Below are positions 15,832-24,712 of a stretch of DNA of 64,000 nt, piece by piece. Positions within the stretch are counted from its first letter, which is position 1. Each line of letters opens with the position of its first letter. Both the position numbers and the translations under genes were made by a program. The notes below the pieces were generated by a model. It did not search any database. It saw only the letters and a program-made list of their open reading frames with translations, and was not told the origin of the DNA. Source of the stretch: Chryseobacterium sp. KLBC 52. Lineage in GTDB: Bacteria > Bacteroidota > Bacteroidia > Flavobacteriales > Weeksellaceae. Location of the stretch: assembly GCF_003347605.1 (NCBI RefSeq), contig NZ_QDFZ01000017.1:62001-126000 (forward strand), given 5' to 3'.

Positions 15832-17985
15832 TTATTTCTTTACAAGTTTAACTGTTTTCTGGAATCCTCCTTCAGCTTCAATATTTAAAACTAAAACTCG
15901 TGATCCTTCCAACTGCTGTGTGAAATCAAGGTCCAATACTTTGTTCGTTCCGTTGAATTTCTTTGTGTAAACGATTTTCCCATCCATGCTGTAAGCTGTT
16001 ACAGAAATATCTTTCAATCCTTTTACAGAATTGATTTTTACGATTCCTGAAGTTGGGTTAGGTGCTACCGTTACTGTATTTTCTGCAGTTTTGGAATCAA
16101 TAGTTCCCAAAGTACCTTCTGTTCCAAGGTTATTTTTAAGTGCAATGACAATCGTTGCTGATTTTCCTCTGTAATCAATTGTATTCCCTGTTGCATCTAC
16201 ATCTGTAGAGATTGTAGAATCCGGGTGTTGAATAGAGAAGAAACCAAATTTATGATCTGGTGTGAAAGTAAGACCTGTAGGCTCTGAACCTGCCGGCATA
16301 GAAGCAAACAATCTTACTTTAGGGTTGGCTTGTGTATGATCAGGAGCAATTACCCAGATATAGTTTTTTCCTCCGTCCTGAAGTACCCAAAGGTTTCCAA
16401 GTTCATCGAAAGTAAGGTTGTCATTTCCGTCTCCCCATGCTTCAGACTTCATTCCCTGAGCGGTATTGAAAGAATATACCGAAGAACCTCCTCCTACAAA
16501 TGTTTCTACCTGAGAAGCCGTCGTTCCGTTATCCTGCAGACGATATACCCTGTCTAATCCTTTGGCTGTAAAATAGATTTTACCATCCAGCGGGCTGATA
16601 TCAACATCCTCTACTCCATTAAATTTTGTTCCTCCCAAAGTCAGAGCATTGGTATTGGTATTATTCTGATCTGCTTTTTCTTTATTCGGAACCTGAATCC
16701 ATGTTGCTGTAGTTCCTACCGGATCTCCTGCAGCCGTTAACCCCTGATCCAGTTTTAATACATAAAGGTTTCCTGAAGATAGATCATTAGGAGTATCCAT
16801 TACATATTTGTACACCAGGTGAGTTCCACCGTCTTCTCCATAATAAGCTATAGTTCCTGCATTATTAATCACTACATTCTCATGATTCATGATGCCCATC
16901 TGCCATAGTTTTCCTTTGGTACCGTCAGCATTTTTAGAAATAACCTGTGCTGTAGCAGGATCAATTTCTACCAACCAACCGTAATCTTTGTGACCGTCAT
17001 TGTTCACATCATTAGAAGTAACAGATTCTTCTGCCGTTACCACTGTTCCCCAAGGCGTAATTCCTCCTGAACAGTTTCTGATGGTTTGCACCAAACTTGG
17101 ATCTGAGAAACTTACGGCTCTTGATTTTGTCAGCTGCCAAAGTTTTGAAGTCGCATTATAGTTAATTTCAGCCATGGTAACTCCTCCAGGATTCGTCTCA
17201 TGGTTTACAGATAGATATCCATTGGTACTGCTTCCTGTTTTTGGAACATAAGCGGTAAAGTCATTCTGACCACCAACCAATCCTCCGCCTTCAGTATAGT
17301 TGTCTCCTTCTTTTAAAATCAGCTGGTATTTGTGTTCAGCAGGGAGAATTAATTTATTAGTCTGTGCTGTAGGAACAATGGAAGTAAAGCAGCTGATGTG
17401 TGTTCCGTTACAAGCTACAGGAATAGTTGTATTGGTGGTTGTTTTCAGATAAGCATCAATTCTTAAATCTGAACTGGTGGTACTTCTGTTGTGTAATTCA
17501 ATAGAAAATCTGTTAACACCATTTACAAACTTGGATTTTGGAATAGAGAAAATGTTATAAACACTCTCTGCTGCCCCATCAATAGTAGTACTGGAGAAAG
17601 TATTGAATGTAACTGCACCTGCAGGCATATTATCTCTTACAACTTCTTCTCCGTTAAGGTACACAATGATACCATCGTCTCTCATTACTCCAAGTTCCAT
17701 CGTATCGGAAAGTGTTGAAAGATCTACTGTAAAATCTTTAGCAAAATAAGCTGTCGTAAGCCCTGAATTGATGGTAGTAGTTACAGGATCTCCATATCCT
17801 AGCGGACCGTTTCCTACTGCCCATGTTGAAATGTCATACGTCTGAGCATTCCAACCGGCTGGCTGCGCCTGGTTGTTATCTTTATAGCTCCATGACGCAT
17901 TCTTATTGAATATCAAGGTCTGCGCCTGAAGACCAGAACTGGCCAGTATAGCCAAAGCTCCCACTGTTAGTAGTTTTTTCTTCAT
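15832..17985 (-). CDS. Secreted PhoX-like (DUF839) phosphatase with T9SS sorting domain
   Basis: 717 residues with a signal peptide (about 1-21, ending LQAQ). Residues about 25-185 form a beta-sandwich domain (LGVMRDDGIIVYLNGEEVVRD). Residues about 205-625 match the PhoX/DUF839 beta-propeller, with phrases such as YLSVNHETNPGG, CSGGITPWGTVVTAEES, IMNHENVVIN and DELGNLWVLQDGG. PhoX enzymes are Ca/Fe-dependent alkaline phosphatases, though I have not verified every metal ligand. The last 75 residues are a T9SS sorting domain (VAPNPTSGIVKINS... YSMDGKIVYTKKF). It is probably released to the surface to obtain phosphate. Confidence 0.8.
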   Translation of the reverse strand: MKKKLLTVGALAILASSGLQAQTLIFNKNASWSYKDNNQAQPAGWNAQTYDISTWAVGNGPLGYGDPVTTTINSGLTTAYFAKDFTVDLSTLSDTMELGVMRDDGIIVYLNGEEVVRDNMPAGAVTFNTFSSTTIDGAAESVYNIFSIPKSKFVNGVNRFSIELHNRSTTSSDLRIDAYLKTTTNTTIPVACNGTHISCFTSIVPTAQTNKLILPAEHKYQLILKEGDNYTEGGGLVGGQNDFTAYVPKTGSSTNGYLSVNHETNPGGVTMAEINYNATSKLWQLTKSRAVSFSDPSLVQTIRNCSGGITPWGTVVTAEESVTSNDVNNDGHKDYGWLVEIDPATAQVISKNADGTKGKLWQMGIMNHENVVINNAGTIAYYGEDGGTHLVYKYVMDTPNDLSSGNLYVLKLDQGLTAAGDPVGTTATWIQVPNKEKADQNNTNTNALTLGGTKFNGVEDVDISPLDGKIYFTAKGLDRVYRLQDNGTTASQVETFVGGGSSVYSFNTAQGMKSEAWGDGNDNLTFDELGNLWVLQDGGKNYIWVIAPDHTQANPKVRLFASMPAGSEPTGLTFTPDHKFGFFSIQHPDSTISTDVDATGNTIDYRGKSATIVIALKNNLGTEGTLGTIDSKTAENTVTVAPNPTSGIVKINSVKGLKDISVTAYSMDGKIVYTKKFNGTNKVLDLDFTQQLEGSRVLVLNIEAEGGFQKTVKLVKK

Positions 17986-18010
17986 TTTTTATTTGATTTA
18001 TTAGACCTTG

Positions 18011-18018
18011 CAAAACTA
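18011..18018 (-). promoter_or_regulatory. Candidate -7 box of the PhoX-like gene
   Basis: The minus strand reads TAGTTTTG, matching TAnnTTTG, 25 bases upstream of the ATG at 17985. No good TTG is seen at -33. Confidence 0.45.
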
Positions 18019-18117
18019 TTTTTTTAGAGCTTTTTCTCTGTTAATAGGATTTTAAATCTAAATCACCCAATATTAACTTATCAAAAACCTAATGTTAAGG
18101 GGATTAATTTTGTGTTA

Positions 18118-18165
18118 AGCGGTGAGGAGTTCGAGGGTTGGAGTGTGGGAGGGTTTTAGAGTGAG
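18118..18165. repeat. Left arm of inverted repeat flanking the XRE gene
   Basis: This segment contains GAGGGTTGGAGTGTGGGA and GAGTGAGAGTG. The first 18 bases are the exact reverse complement of a segment at about 19042-19059 on the far side of the XRE gene. No reading frame of coding character covers it. Confidence 0.65.
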
Positions 18166-18407
18166 AGTGTTGAAGTTGCGGGATACAAATTGTGAGATGT
18201 GAAGTTTGGAATACGAGGTGCGAGGTTTTGGTTTGATGCATACATAATTTGGAATGAAGTGTAATTATTTTATTTATAGATTGATGGCAAGCACAATATA
18301 TTCGACATAACAAATCTGTAAGAGAAAGGAAATTTTATTCAAAAACATGAGTATTTTAGAAGATAATTTATTTTAAAAACGAGCTTTATTCTTATCTCTT
18401 AAAACTT

Positions 18408-18415
18408 TATATTTG
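18408..18415 (+). promoter_or_regulatory. Candidate -7 box of the XRE regulator
   Basis: TATATTTG matches TAnnTTTG. It lies five bases before the first ATG (18421) and 20 before the second in-frame ATG (18436), so it favours the second start. Confidence 0.5.
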
Positions 18416-18435
18416 TTATTATGATTGACACAGCT

Positions 18436-18831
18436 ATGCAAAACAAAAAAATACATCAGGGCAGAAATATTAAACGTTTCCGTGAAATGCTTGGTATCAA
18501 GCAGGAAGCTTTAGCTTTTGAATTAGGTGACGACTGGAATCAGAAGAAAATCTCTCTTTTGGAACAAAAAGAAGTTGTAGAGTCTGATGTTTTGGCGCAG
18601 GTAGCTCAAATTTTGAAGGTTCCGACAGAAGCTATTGAGAATTTTGATGAAGAACAAGCGATAAATATTATTTCTAATACAGCCTCTTTTGATAATTGTC
18701 AACAACCAGCCTTTTTTAATAACCAACCCACTTTCAATCCTCTTGACAAAATGGTTGAACTGTATGAGCGTATGCTAAAACAACAGCAGGAAATGATTGA
18801 TAAGCTGGAAAAGCTGATTCAAAACAAATAA
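18436..18831 (+). CDS. XRE-type helix-turn-helix regulator
   Basis: 131 residues from the ATG at 18436. An ATG at 18421 adds five residues but sits almost on the expected transcription start. Residues about 5-65 form an HTH-XRE domain (NIKRFREMLGIKQEALAFELGDDWNQKKISLLEQK). The tail ends in an amphipathic, probably coiled-coil helix (KMVELYERMLKQQQEMIDKLEKLIQ) that may dimerise. Proteins of this kind are common in Chryseobacterium, but the target is unknown. No toxin or partner gene is adjacent. The gene stands alone between two inverted repeat arms. Confidence 0.75.
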   Translation: MQNKKIHQGRNIKRFREMLGIKQEALAFELGDDWNQKKISLLEQKEVVESDVLAQVAQILKVPTEAIENFDEEQAINIISNTASFDNCQQPAFFNNQPTFNPLDKMVELYERMLKQQQEMIDKLEKLIQNK

Positions 18832-18861
18832 ACAGACAGGTTGACCCAATCTGTAAAAATT

Positions 18862-18925
18862 TAGGCTACATTCTGAAACCTTCGTAGATCACATTTACAC
18901 AAGTTTCAAAATTTAGCCTATTTTT
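18862..18925 (+). terminator. Possible terminator after the XRE gene
   Basis: TAGGCTA (18862-18868) pairs with TAGCCTA (18914-18920), and inside it TGAAAC (18874-18879) pairs with GTTTCA (18903-18908). TTTTTATT follows. The loop is long, so this is a moderate call. Confidence 0.45.
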
Positions 18926-18987
18926 ATTAAAACCCTATCATTCCTACCGAATCTCAGCTCTCACAAACCCGAAATCCCGAATCTCTA

Positions 18988-19082
<95 letters not shown>

Positions 19083-19084
19083 GC

Positions 19085-20914
19085 CTATTTCGCTTTACTC
19101 ACATCCGTAAGAGCATTCAGAAAGGCAATGATCTGCTTTATTTCTGTTTCGGTAAGGTTTAATTTATCCGGTGCCAGCGTCTGGTTTTTCATTTTTAATC
19201 CCAATCCTTCTCCTCCTCCTTCATTATAAAAATCCAGAACTTCTTCTAAGGTATTGAAAGCTCCGTTATGGAAATACGGTTTGGTAAGGGCAATATTTCT
19301 CACCGTTACGGTTTTAAAAGAATAATCATAAATCCATGATTTTTCCTTTTTTACAGGGCTGTTTCCTCTTCCTAAATCCTGATCAAGCTCTACAGGAAGC
19401 TGTTTGATTGGCCTTGTAGTTATTCCCAGGACTTCAGATTCATTTTCATTAAAAAATGGAGGTACCAATCCGGAAAATGTGGGTGCAAAATGACAGGTTG
19501 CACAATTGGCTTTTCCCATAAAGAGGTTGAATCCTTTTTTGACATCATCGGAAACATTTTTTTCATTCCTCATAAAACGATCAAAATCGCTGTCAAACGA
19601 GTACAGGGAAGCCACATAAGAACTTAATGCTTTCGAGAAATTTTCTTTGCTGATTTTTCCATCCTTGAAGGCATTTCGGAATGCTTTTTTATACTCAGTT
19701 TTTGTTTTTAATTTCTGGATAATGCTTTCATAGCTGGTATTAAATTCCTGTTCATTATAAATAACATGCTCCGCCTGTTGTTCTAAATAGAAAGCACGAA
19801 GATCATAGAAAAACCTCTTGGCAAAAACAGCATTATATAAAGAGGGCGAATTTCTCAACACTGTTTTCCCTTCAACATTACTTTGTGATTTTGCTTTCAG
19901 ATCTGTAAAGGCATTTTCCTGAAGGTGGCAGGTTGCACAGCTCATTTTCCCGTTACCACTTAAGTTCTGATCGTAGAAAATGGATTTTCCAAGGTTTCGG
20001 AGTTCAGGATTATCTTCAGAAGATTTCAATAAGGTATAAAAATAAGGATCCAAAAAATCACTGCTGAAAAAGTTTTTGTTTCCCACATTCCATCCTGAGA
20101 ATTCTTTAAGGTCATCTGGTCTGCCATCCCATTTCCCGAACTCTTCGTATAAAGGCTGTACATATTTCTTATAAAACTCAATTCTGTCGAAAGTTTCAAA
20201 ATCGGTATTCTTTGAAAGATAGCTGATAGCTTCTGTTAAAATCTGGTCAGCCTTTTCAGTATTATAATTTTTAAAATAAAGATCATCATTAATGTATTTC
20301 TGTATTCCTGCAAGAGCATGGCTTGTTTCCTCAGAAATATTCAGAGAACCAGGCGTATCAAAACCAGAAACCCCAAGGGAATAGATTCTGATCAGCTCTA
20401 TACGCAAGGGCAATGTTTTGTTGTTGCCCTTGCTCAACCCATTTTTTAAAGCACTTAAATAAAAACCTGAATAGCTGTTATATAAAAAGGTGGTAATGGT
20501 TTTGATCTTTTCTTTCTCATTTTCTGCTTCCTCTGAAAATATAAGTTCATCAAGCACCTGCAATCCTTCCGGGGGAAGTGTATATGAAGATGTTCCAGCC
20601 GCCTCAATGTGAAACAAAGGTGCTGCGTTAAGATGGGTTTTGGTAAATTCAGGATAATGATAAGCGATATAGAATTCAACTTCTTTGAATGAATTTCTTG
20701 TACTGCTCAATGATTTTTGCAGTTCTTCCAGGGAAATACGGTCTTCGGAGAACTTATCAACATCTGATTTCAGCTGTTCAAGCTTGGTTTTAAAGTCGGA
20801 CAACCCTTTATTGACAAATGTATTTTCACTTTCTTTTCCTTTATAAACAGGATTAAAAGACATTACTGCAAATCCTATCAGAAGGACGATTACAAGCAGT
20901 GGATAAGATCTCAT
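19085..20914 (-). CDS. Diheme cytochrome c peroxidase family protein with long N-terminal domain
   Basis: 609 residues with an N-terminal hydrophobic segment (about 5-20) acting as signal or anchor. Residues about 35-290 are a helical extension that ordinary cytochrome c peroxidases lack. The C-terminal 320 residues are a CcpA/MauG-type domain with two heme motifs, CATCH at 326-330 and CATCH at 471-475. The usual distal and bridging segments (LRNSPSLYNAVFAKRFFYDLRAF and FKTVTVRNIALTKPYFHNGAF) are present. It is probably periplasmic, reducing peroxide or oxidising a partner protein. The role of the extension is unknown. It is monocistronic with its own -7 box. Confidence 0.85.
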   Translation of the reverse strand: MRSYPLLVIVLLIGFAVMSFNPVYKGKESENTFVNKGLSDFKTKLEQLKSDVDKFSEDRISLEELQKSLSSTRNSFKEVEFYIAYHYPEFTKTHLNAAPLFHIEAAGTSSYTLPPEGLQVLDELIFSEEAENEKEKIKTITTFLYNSYSGFYLSALKNGLSKGNNKTLPLRIELIRIYSLGVSGFDTPGSLNISEETSHALAGIQKYINDDLYFKNYNTEKADQILTEAISYLSKNTDFETFDRIEFYKKYVQPLYEEFGKWDGRPDDLKEFSGWNVGNKNFFSSDFLDPYFYTLLKSSEDNPELRNLGKSIFYDQNLSGNGKMSCATCHLQENAFTDLKAKSQSNVEGKTVLRNSPSLYNAVFAKRFFYDLRAFYLEQQAEHVIYNEQEFNTSYESIIQKLKTKTEYKKAFRNAFKDGKISKENFSKALSSYVASLYSFDSDFDRFMRNEKNVSDDVKKGFNLFMGKANCATCHFAPTFSGLVPPFFNENESEVLGITTRPIKQLPVELDQDLGRGNSPVKKEKSWIYDYSFKTVTVRNIALTKPYFHNGAFNTLEEVLDFYNEGGGEGLGLKMKNQTLAPDKLNLTETEIKQIIAFLNALTDVSKAK

Positions 20915-20927
20915 GAATTTTTAGCGG

Positions 20928-20935
20928 CAAAAGTA
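20928..20935 (-). promoter_or_regulatory. Candidate -7 box of the large peroxidase gene
   Basis: The minus strand reads TACTTTTG followed by CCG, 13 bases upstream of the ATG. The same 11-base string TACTTTTGCCG occurs before the TonB-receptor/peroxidase operon at 42102. Confidence 0.45.
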
Positions 20936-21143
20936 TTCATCTGATGTTATCTCAGTTTTAATAACAGATTAAATAATGTTTATATTTCTGATACAATATT
21001 TTTCACTAATTTTAAACCCCGAAATCAAATTCATTATTCTAAAGCGAACGGTTCTTCGAAATACCGGAAAATAATGGCGGGAGATTATTGGGAGAGGATT
21101 TTTTTAAATTAAATTCAACACATCAAAAAAACTAAATAGGAGT

Positions 21144-21628
21144 ATGAAAACAAAACTATGGTTTGCTGTTATGGCAAGTTTCCTTTCTATGACGGCATTT
21201 TCCCAGAAAAAAAGCAGCCGGAAAGGTCAACCGGAAAACCTCAGGAAATGGCTGTATACGTAGAAAAAAGAGGATCTGATTATTATTTGGTCCGCCTGGA
21301 AAAAGATAAAAATATTCCCAATGTCTATGTACATTCCAATGGAGTAACCAAGCCTTATAAAAATTATTCTGATCTGAAAGATATTGTTACAGAGTTCCCC
21401 GGAATGATGACTTCCAACAATTCAACAAAGGAAGAACTGATTTCTATTCTTAAAAAAGAGGATCACTTCTACGAAATCACTTCACAGAGGAAAGATCCTA
21501 AAAACATTGAAAAGACGGTTATTACTGTATATGAGGTAATGAACGGCCAGAAAAGAATTGTAGAAGAATACAATGACATCTACGAGGTGATGGCATCTCC
21601 TTATAAAGAAGCCATTATGATTAATTAA
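21144..21628 (+). pseudogene. Small secreted protein of unknown function, frame broken in a poly-A run
   Basis: The ATG at 21144 opens a clear signal peptide (MKTKLWFAVMASFLSMTAFSQ). That frame ends at a TAG after about 38 codons. The rest of the protein continues in the frame one base back, giving about 130 residues from QEMAVYVEKRGSDYYLVRL to PYKEAIMIN. The switch falls at a run of seven A after the signal peptide. With eight A the product would be one continuous chain of about 161 residues. The ATG at 21158, in the second frame, yields an implausible N-terminus. A real mutation, slippage on A7G, or a homopolymer base-call error could explain it. I do not recognise the domain. Confidence 0.7.
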
Positions 21629-21649
21629 AAAACAAAAAATATACATATT

Positions 21650-22504
21650 ATGCTAAACAAACTTGCTGCCTCAGAACTTGTTCTGAATGAAGACGGAAGT
21701 GTATACCACCTAAATCTTTTACCTGAAGATATTGCTGACAAAATCATTCTTGTAGGTGATCCTGACAGAGTGGCAAAAGTTTCAAAATACTTTGATACTG
21801 TAGAAATCAAAAAAAATAAAAGAGAATTCTATACCCATACAGGAACACTTCGTGGAGAAAGAATTACCGTAATGTCTACCGGGATCGGAACTGAAAACAT
21901 CGATATCGTGATGAACGAACTGGATGCTTTGGTGAACATTGATCTTCAAAACAAAGCATTCAAGACTGAGCACAAAGCGCTTGAGCTTTTCCGTATGGGA
22001 ACTTGCGGAAGTGTAAACCCTGATGTACAGGTTGACAATATGCTGGTAACGCAGAATGTTGTAGGTTTAGACGGATTGATGCACTTCTACCAGGATTACA
22101 ACTTCGAAAATGAGTTTTCTAAAAGCTTCATGGAAAAATTCCCTTACGAAAGAATCAAGCCGATGCTTTATTTCTCAGACTGGGCGGAAGAAATGGGAGC
22201 ATACTACAAAGATGCCAAATACCACGGAAATACAGCTACATTCCCGGGATTTTACGCTCCACAGGGAAGACAGCTTCGTTTGAAAGCGGTAGATGATCAA
22301 TTCCTTGAAACACTAAATGATCTTGGAATTACCAATTTCGAGATGGAAACTTCTGCCATCTATGCTCTTTCAAAATTATTAGGACACAAAGCCATTACGG
22401 TGAATAACGTGATTGCCAACAGAAGACGTGGAGAATTCTCTGCAGACCACCACGCTTCCGAGAAAAACCTTATTGAATGGGTATTGGAAAGAATTATTAA
22501 GTAA
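21650..22504 (+). CDS. Nucleoside phosphorylase (PNP/UDP family)
   Basis: 284 residues. The family cleaves nucleosides with phosphate to give a free base and (deoxy)ribose-1-phosphate for salvage. Recognisable segments are the phosphate loop ILVGDPDRVAKVSKYF, the STGIGTENIDI strand and turn, the LFRMGTCGSV region, and the ribose-site FEMETSAIY. These place it in the trimeric/hexameric PNP-UDP class. Base preference cannot be set from sequence alone, and uridine phosphorylase is a reasonable guess. It follows the frameshifted secreted-protein gene by 22 bases and may share its transcript. A strong terminator follows. Confidence 0.85.
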   Translation: MLNKLAASELVLNEDGSVYHLNLLPEDIADKIILVGDPDRVAKVSKYFDTVEIKKNKREFYTHTGTLRGERITVMSTGIGTENIDIVMNELDALVNIDLQNKAFKTEHKALELFRMGTCGSVNPDVQVDNMLVTQNVVGLDGLMHFYQDYNFENEFSKSFMEKFPYERIKPMLYFSDWAEEMGAYYKDAKYHGNTATFPGFYAPQGRQLRLKAVDDQFLETLNDLGITNFEMETSAIYALSKLLGHKAITVNNVIANRRRGEFSADHHASEKNLIEWVLERIIK

Positions 22505-22526
22505 TTATTTATTGATAATAAAGATA

Positions 22527-22560
22527 AAACCTCCGGAAGCAGATTCCGGAGGTTTTTTTT
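22527..22560 (+). terminator. Strong terminator after the nucleoside phosphorylase gene
   Basis: AAACCTCCGGAA (22527-22538) pairs perfectly with TTCCGGAGGTTT (22544-22555), and the T run continues to 22560. Confidence 0.9.
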
Positions 22561-22566
22561 ATTAGA

Positions 22567-22630
22567 TTTTGGCTGAAGCCGATGGAATTTTATCTTTTTT
22601 GAAAACGGGCTAAAGCCCGTTGCTATTGAA
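22567..22630 (+). repeat. Dispersed paired-hairpin repeat, copy B
   Basis: TTTTGGCTGAAGCCGATGG is followed after about 20 bases by a near-perfect hairpin AACGGGCTAAAGCCCGTT and then GCTATTGAATT. Right after it, near 22700-22735, a phrase containing GATTCCTGCGGAATGACA resembles another intergenic repeat type, seen once here. Confidence 0.75.
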
Positions 22631-22781
22631 TTGTATCTTGCTGAAAATATTGATTCTTTCACGATGAATAAACTTACCACTCACCTTTCTCATTCTGTAG
22701 AGATCCAAATATAGAAGAGATTCCTGCGGAATGACATTGTCGTCAAAAGAAATTCTGCATGTAAAATAAATGAAACAACAA

Positions 22782-23543
22782 TTACAAATGAAACGTTCTC
22801 GGATCCGGATACTGAAATACGTAATCCAGTTCTGAAACCAGCTTTGAAGACAGAACCTTCTTCCCTTTCACCTCAAATACTTCATCATCTTCAATATTTT
22901 TCTGTGCGTTAATCACCTGACTTTTTGCCGGATGAATGGGGGCGGTAACATTATATAGTTTCGATTCACTTTTCTGTTCAATCATTTCTGAGATAATCCC
23001 GCTGATATCAGCATAATGAATATGATTTACAGCGTGATCCAGATTTCCTACATTATACTTTTTCAGAAGTCTGTTACCTCCCATCAAACCGCCAAGTCTC
23101 AGAATATTGAGCTGCGGAAACTTATTTCTAAGCATTCTTTCCCCTGATACGTTCACTAATGGAACATCTTCCTCTGTAAATTCTTTGGCAATATCGGGGT
23201 AAACACCTGTAGAACTCATCAGAAACATCTGCCCTTTAAAATCACCGATAAAGGCTGACAAATTCTGAATTCTGTTATACAAAGAACTTACACAACAACT
23301 TTTTTCAGAAACAGGGATTGTAATAATCAAAGCGTCCATATTTTTTATTTCTTCCCATTTAGAAAGAGGTTCTGCCAGCTGATAATCCGGAAAAGAAGCT
23401 ATCACAGCATGTATTCCTTTTGTACTCAGCTGATTTACTTTATTTTCGGTGGTTGTTGTCGCTGATAAAGCGTATTTTTCAGATAAGAAAGCAGCAAGTC
23501 TTTCTCCCAGCCATCCATAACCTATGATTCCTATTTTCTTCAT
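22782..23543 (-). CDS. NAD(P)-dependent epimerase/dehydratase-like protein
   Basis: 253 residues. A Rossmann fold starts at the N-terminus with IGIIGYGWLGERLAAFL (GxGxxG type), followed by a LIITIPVSEKS strand and a FLMSSTGVYP segment resembling the catalytic serine region of extended short-chain dehydrogenases. The YxxxK dyad is not obvious, since GERMLRNKFP occupies that place, so catalytic competence is doubtful. It resembles the YeeZ-like group, whose function is not established. A -7 box lies in the 52-base gap after tag, so it probably has its own promoter. Confidence 0.7.
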   Translation of the reverse strand: MKKIGIIGYGWLGERLAAFLSEKYALSATTTTENKVNQLSTKGIHAVIASFPDYQLAEPLSKWEEIKNMDALIITIPVSEKSCCVSSLYNRIQNLSAFIGDFKGQMFLMSSTGVYPDIAKEFTEEDVPLVNVSGERMLRNKFPQLNILRLGGLMGGNRLLKKYNVGNLDHAVNHIHYADISGIISEMIEQKSESKLYNVTAPIHPAKSQVINAQKNIEDDEVFEVKGKKVLSSKLVSELDYVFQYPDPRTFHL

Positions 23544-23576
23544 ATTTCAACAGAAGTTTTCATTTTTTTGATGATA

Positions 23577-23584
23577 CAAAAATA
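23577..23584 (-). promoter_or_regulatory. Candidate -7 box of the epimerase-like gene
   Basis: The minus strand reads TATTTTTG, matching TAnnTTTG, 33 bases upstream of the ATG at 23543. Confidence 0.4.
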
Positions 23585-23595
23585 TCAATAAGTTA

Positions 23596-24153
23596 TCATT
23601 TTCTGATAAAGCAGCTTTTTAAATGATCATTGACCATTCCTGTAGCCTGCATATGGGCATAAATAACTGTAGAACCAACAAATTTGAATCCTCTTTTTTT
23701 AAGGTCTTTGGAGATCAGATCAGAAATCTCTGTTGTCGCGGGAACATCAGACAATTTTTCGGGTTTGTTATCGATGGGCTTTCCGTCTACAAAACCCCAG
23801 ATATAGCTGGAAAAGCTTCCAAACTCTTTCTGAATATCCATAAATCTTTGAGCGTTGGTAACCGCTGCCAGAATTTTAAGTCTGTTTCTGATAATTCCCT
23901 GATTATTCATCAATTCTTCAATCTTTTTGTCAGAATATGCTGCTACTTTTTTATAATCAAAATGATCAAAAGCGTTTCTGAAATTTTCTCTTTTGGATAA
24001 AATCGTATACCAGCTTAATCCGGCCTGAAAACTCTCAAGAATCAGGAATTCAAATATTGTTTCATCATCATAAACAGGTGTTCCCCACTCTGTATCATGA
24101 TACTTTCTATAGAGGTCGTCTTTTTCACACCAGCCACAGCGGATAGTTTCCAT
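23596..24153 (-). CDS. tag: DNA-3-methyladenine glycosylase I
   Basis: 185 residues from the ATG ending at 24153, which gives METIRCGWC. An ATG nine bases earlier is also possible. This base-excision repair enzyme removes 3-methyladenine from DNA. The zinc-binding cysteines and histidines are in place: RCGWC near the start, YHDTEWG, and YAHMQATGMVNDHLKSC at the end. The catalytic-region glutamate lies in FLILESFQAGLSWYTIL. The length is standard. It is upstream of the epimerase-like gene on the same strand. Confidence 0.92.
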   Translation of the reverse strand: METIRCGWCEKDDLYRKYHDTEWGTPVYDDETIFEFLILESFQAGLSWYTILSKRENFRNAFDHFDYKKVAAYSDKKIEELMNNQGIIRNRLKILAAVTNAQRFMDIQKEFGSFSSYIWGFVDGKPIDNKPEKLSDVPATTEISDLISKDLKKRGFKFVGSTVIYAHMQATGMVNDHLKSCFIRK

Positions 24154-24292
24154 AATTATCATATTTTATAGGTTAAAGTTACTACTGATTTTGAAAAATA
24201 TAACAAAACATTATGAAAAGTTTAACAATGACCTTCAGTTTTAGGAATGGTTATTGTTTAATTACTTATACCAAATTAAAATTTATACTATT

Positions 24293-24592
24293 ATGAACAA
24301 TTCAGAGTACAACAAAGCGGAAAATGCAGTAAACAATGTAGAAAATTCTTTACAGAATGCAACAGACAAAGCCAAATGGAAAATCGATGAATTGGCAGAT
24401 AAGGCTAAAGATTATATCAATGAGAAGAGGAATAATGATCAGGAAGCGAGCCAGGAAGACTGGCTGGATAGGGTAAAAGCTAATGTATCCGATGCCTGGG
24501 AGGATATTAAGGATAAAGCAGATGAAGCATGGGAAAAAACCAAAGATGCAGCGGAGGATGTAAAGGCAGAATGGAATAAGAAAACCAATTAG
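24293..24592 (+). CDS. Small hydrophilic LEA-like helical protein
   Basis: 99 residues from the ATG at 24293. The frame is open further upstream but without coding character. The chain is almost entirely charged and alanine-rich amphipathic helix with 11-residue periodicity (DKAKWKIDELADKAKDYI, ADEAWEKTKDAAEDVKAEW). There is no signal peptide. Such sequences resemble LEA-like or YtxH-type stress proteins that stabilise membranes or proteins in desiccation or osmotic stress. The function is inferred from composition only. A terminator follows directly. Confidence 0.7.
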   Translation: MNNSEYNKAENAVNNVENSLQNATDKAKWKIDELADKAKDYINEKRNNDQEASQEDWLDRVKANVSDAWEDIKDKADEAWEKTKDAAEDVKAEWNKKTN

Positions 24593-24620
24593 TAATTCAG
24601 TCATATAAATATTTTCAATA

Positions 24621-24657
24621 AAATGGAGTCTTAAATTGATAAGGCTCCATTTTTTAT
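24621..24657 (+). terminator. Terminator after the LEA-like gene
   Basis: AAATGGAG (24621-24628) pairs with CTCCATTT (24645-24652), with inner pairs CTTA/TAAG, and a T run follows. Confidence 0.75.
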
Positions 24658-24680
24658 TATGCCATAAGCACAATTATTGT

Positions 24681-24688
24681 TACATTTG
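24681..24688 (+). promoter_or_regulatory. Candidate -7 box of fabI
   Basis: TACATTTG matches TAnnTTTG, 24 bases upstream of the fabI ATG. Confidence 0.5.
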
Positions 24689-24712
24689 TAGTATAATAAA
24701 CATTAAAAAATT

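Noticed and set aside
18104..18313. 69-codon open frame on the minus strand
   Set aside because: It is made of the repetitive GAGGGTTGGAG-type DNA of the left inverted-repeat arm. The peptide is low complexity.
21158..21628. Plain 156-codon gene starting at 21158
   Set aside because: Its N-terminus is the out-of-frame reading of a clear signal peptide that starts at 21144. A frameshifted gene explains both parts better.
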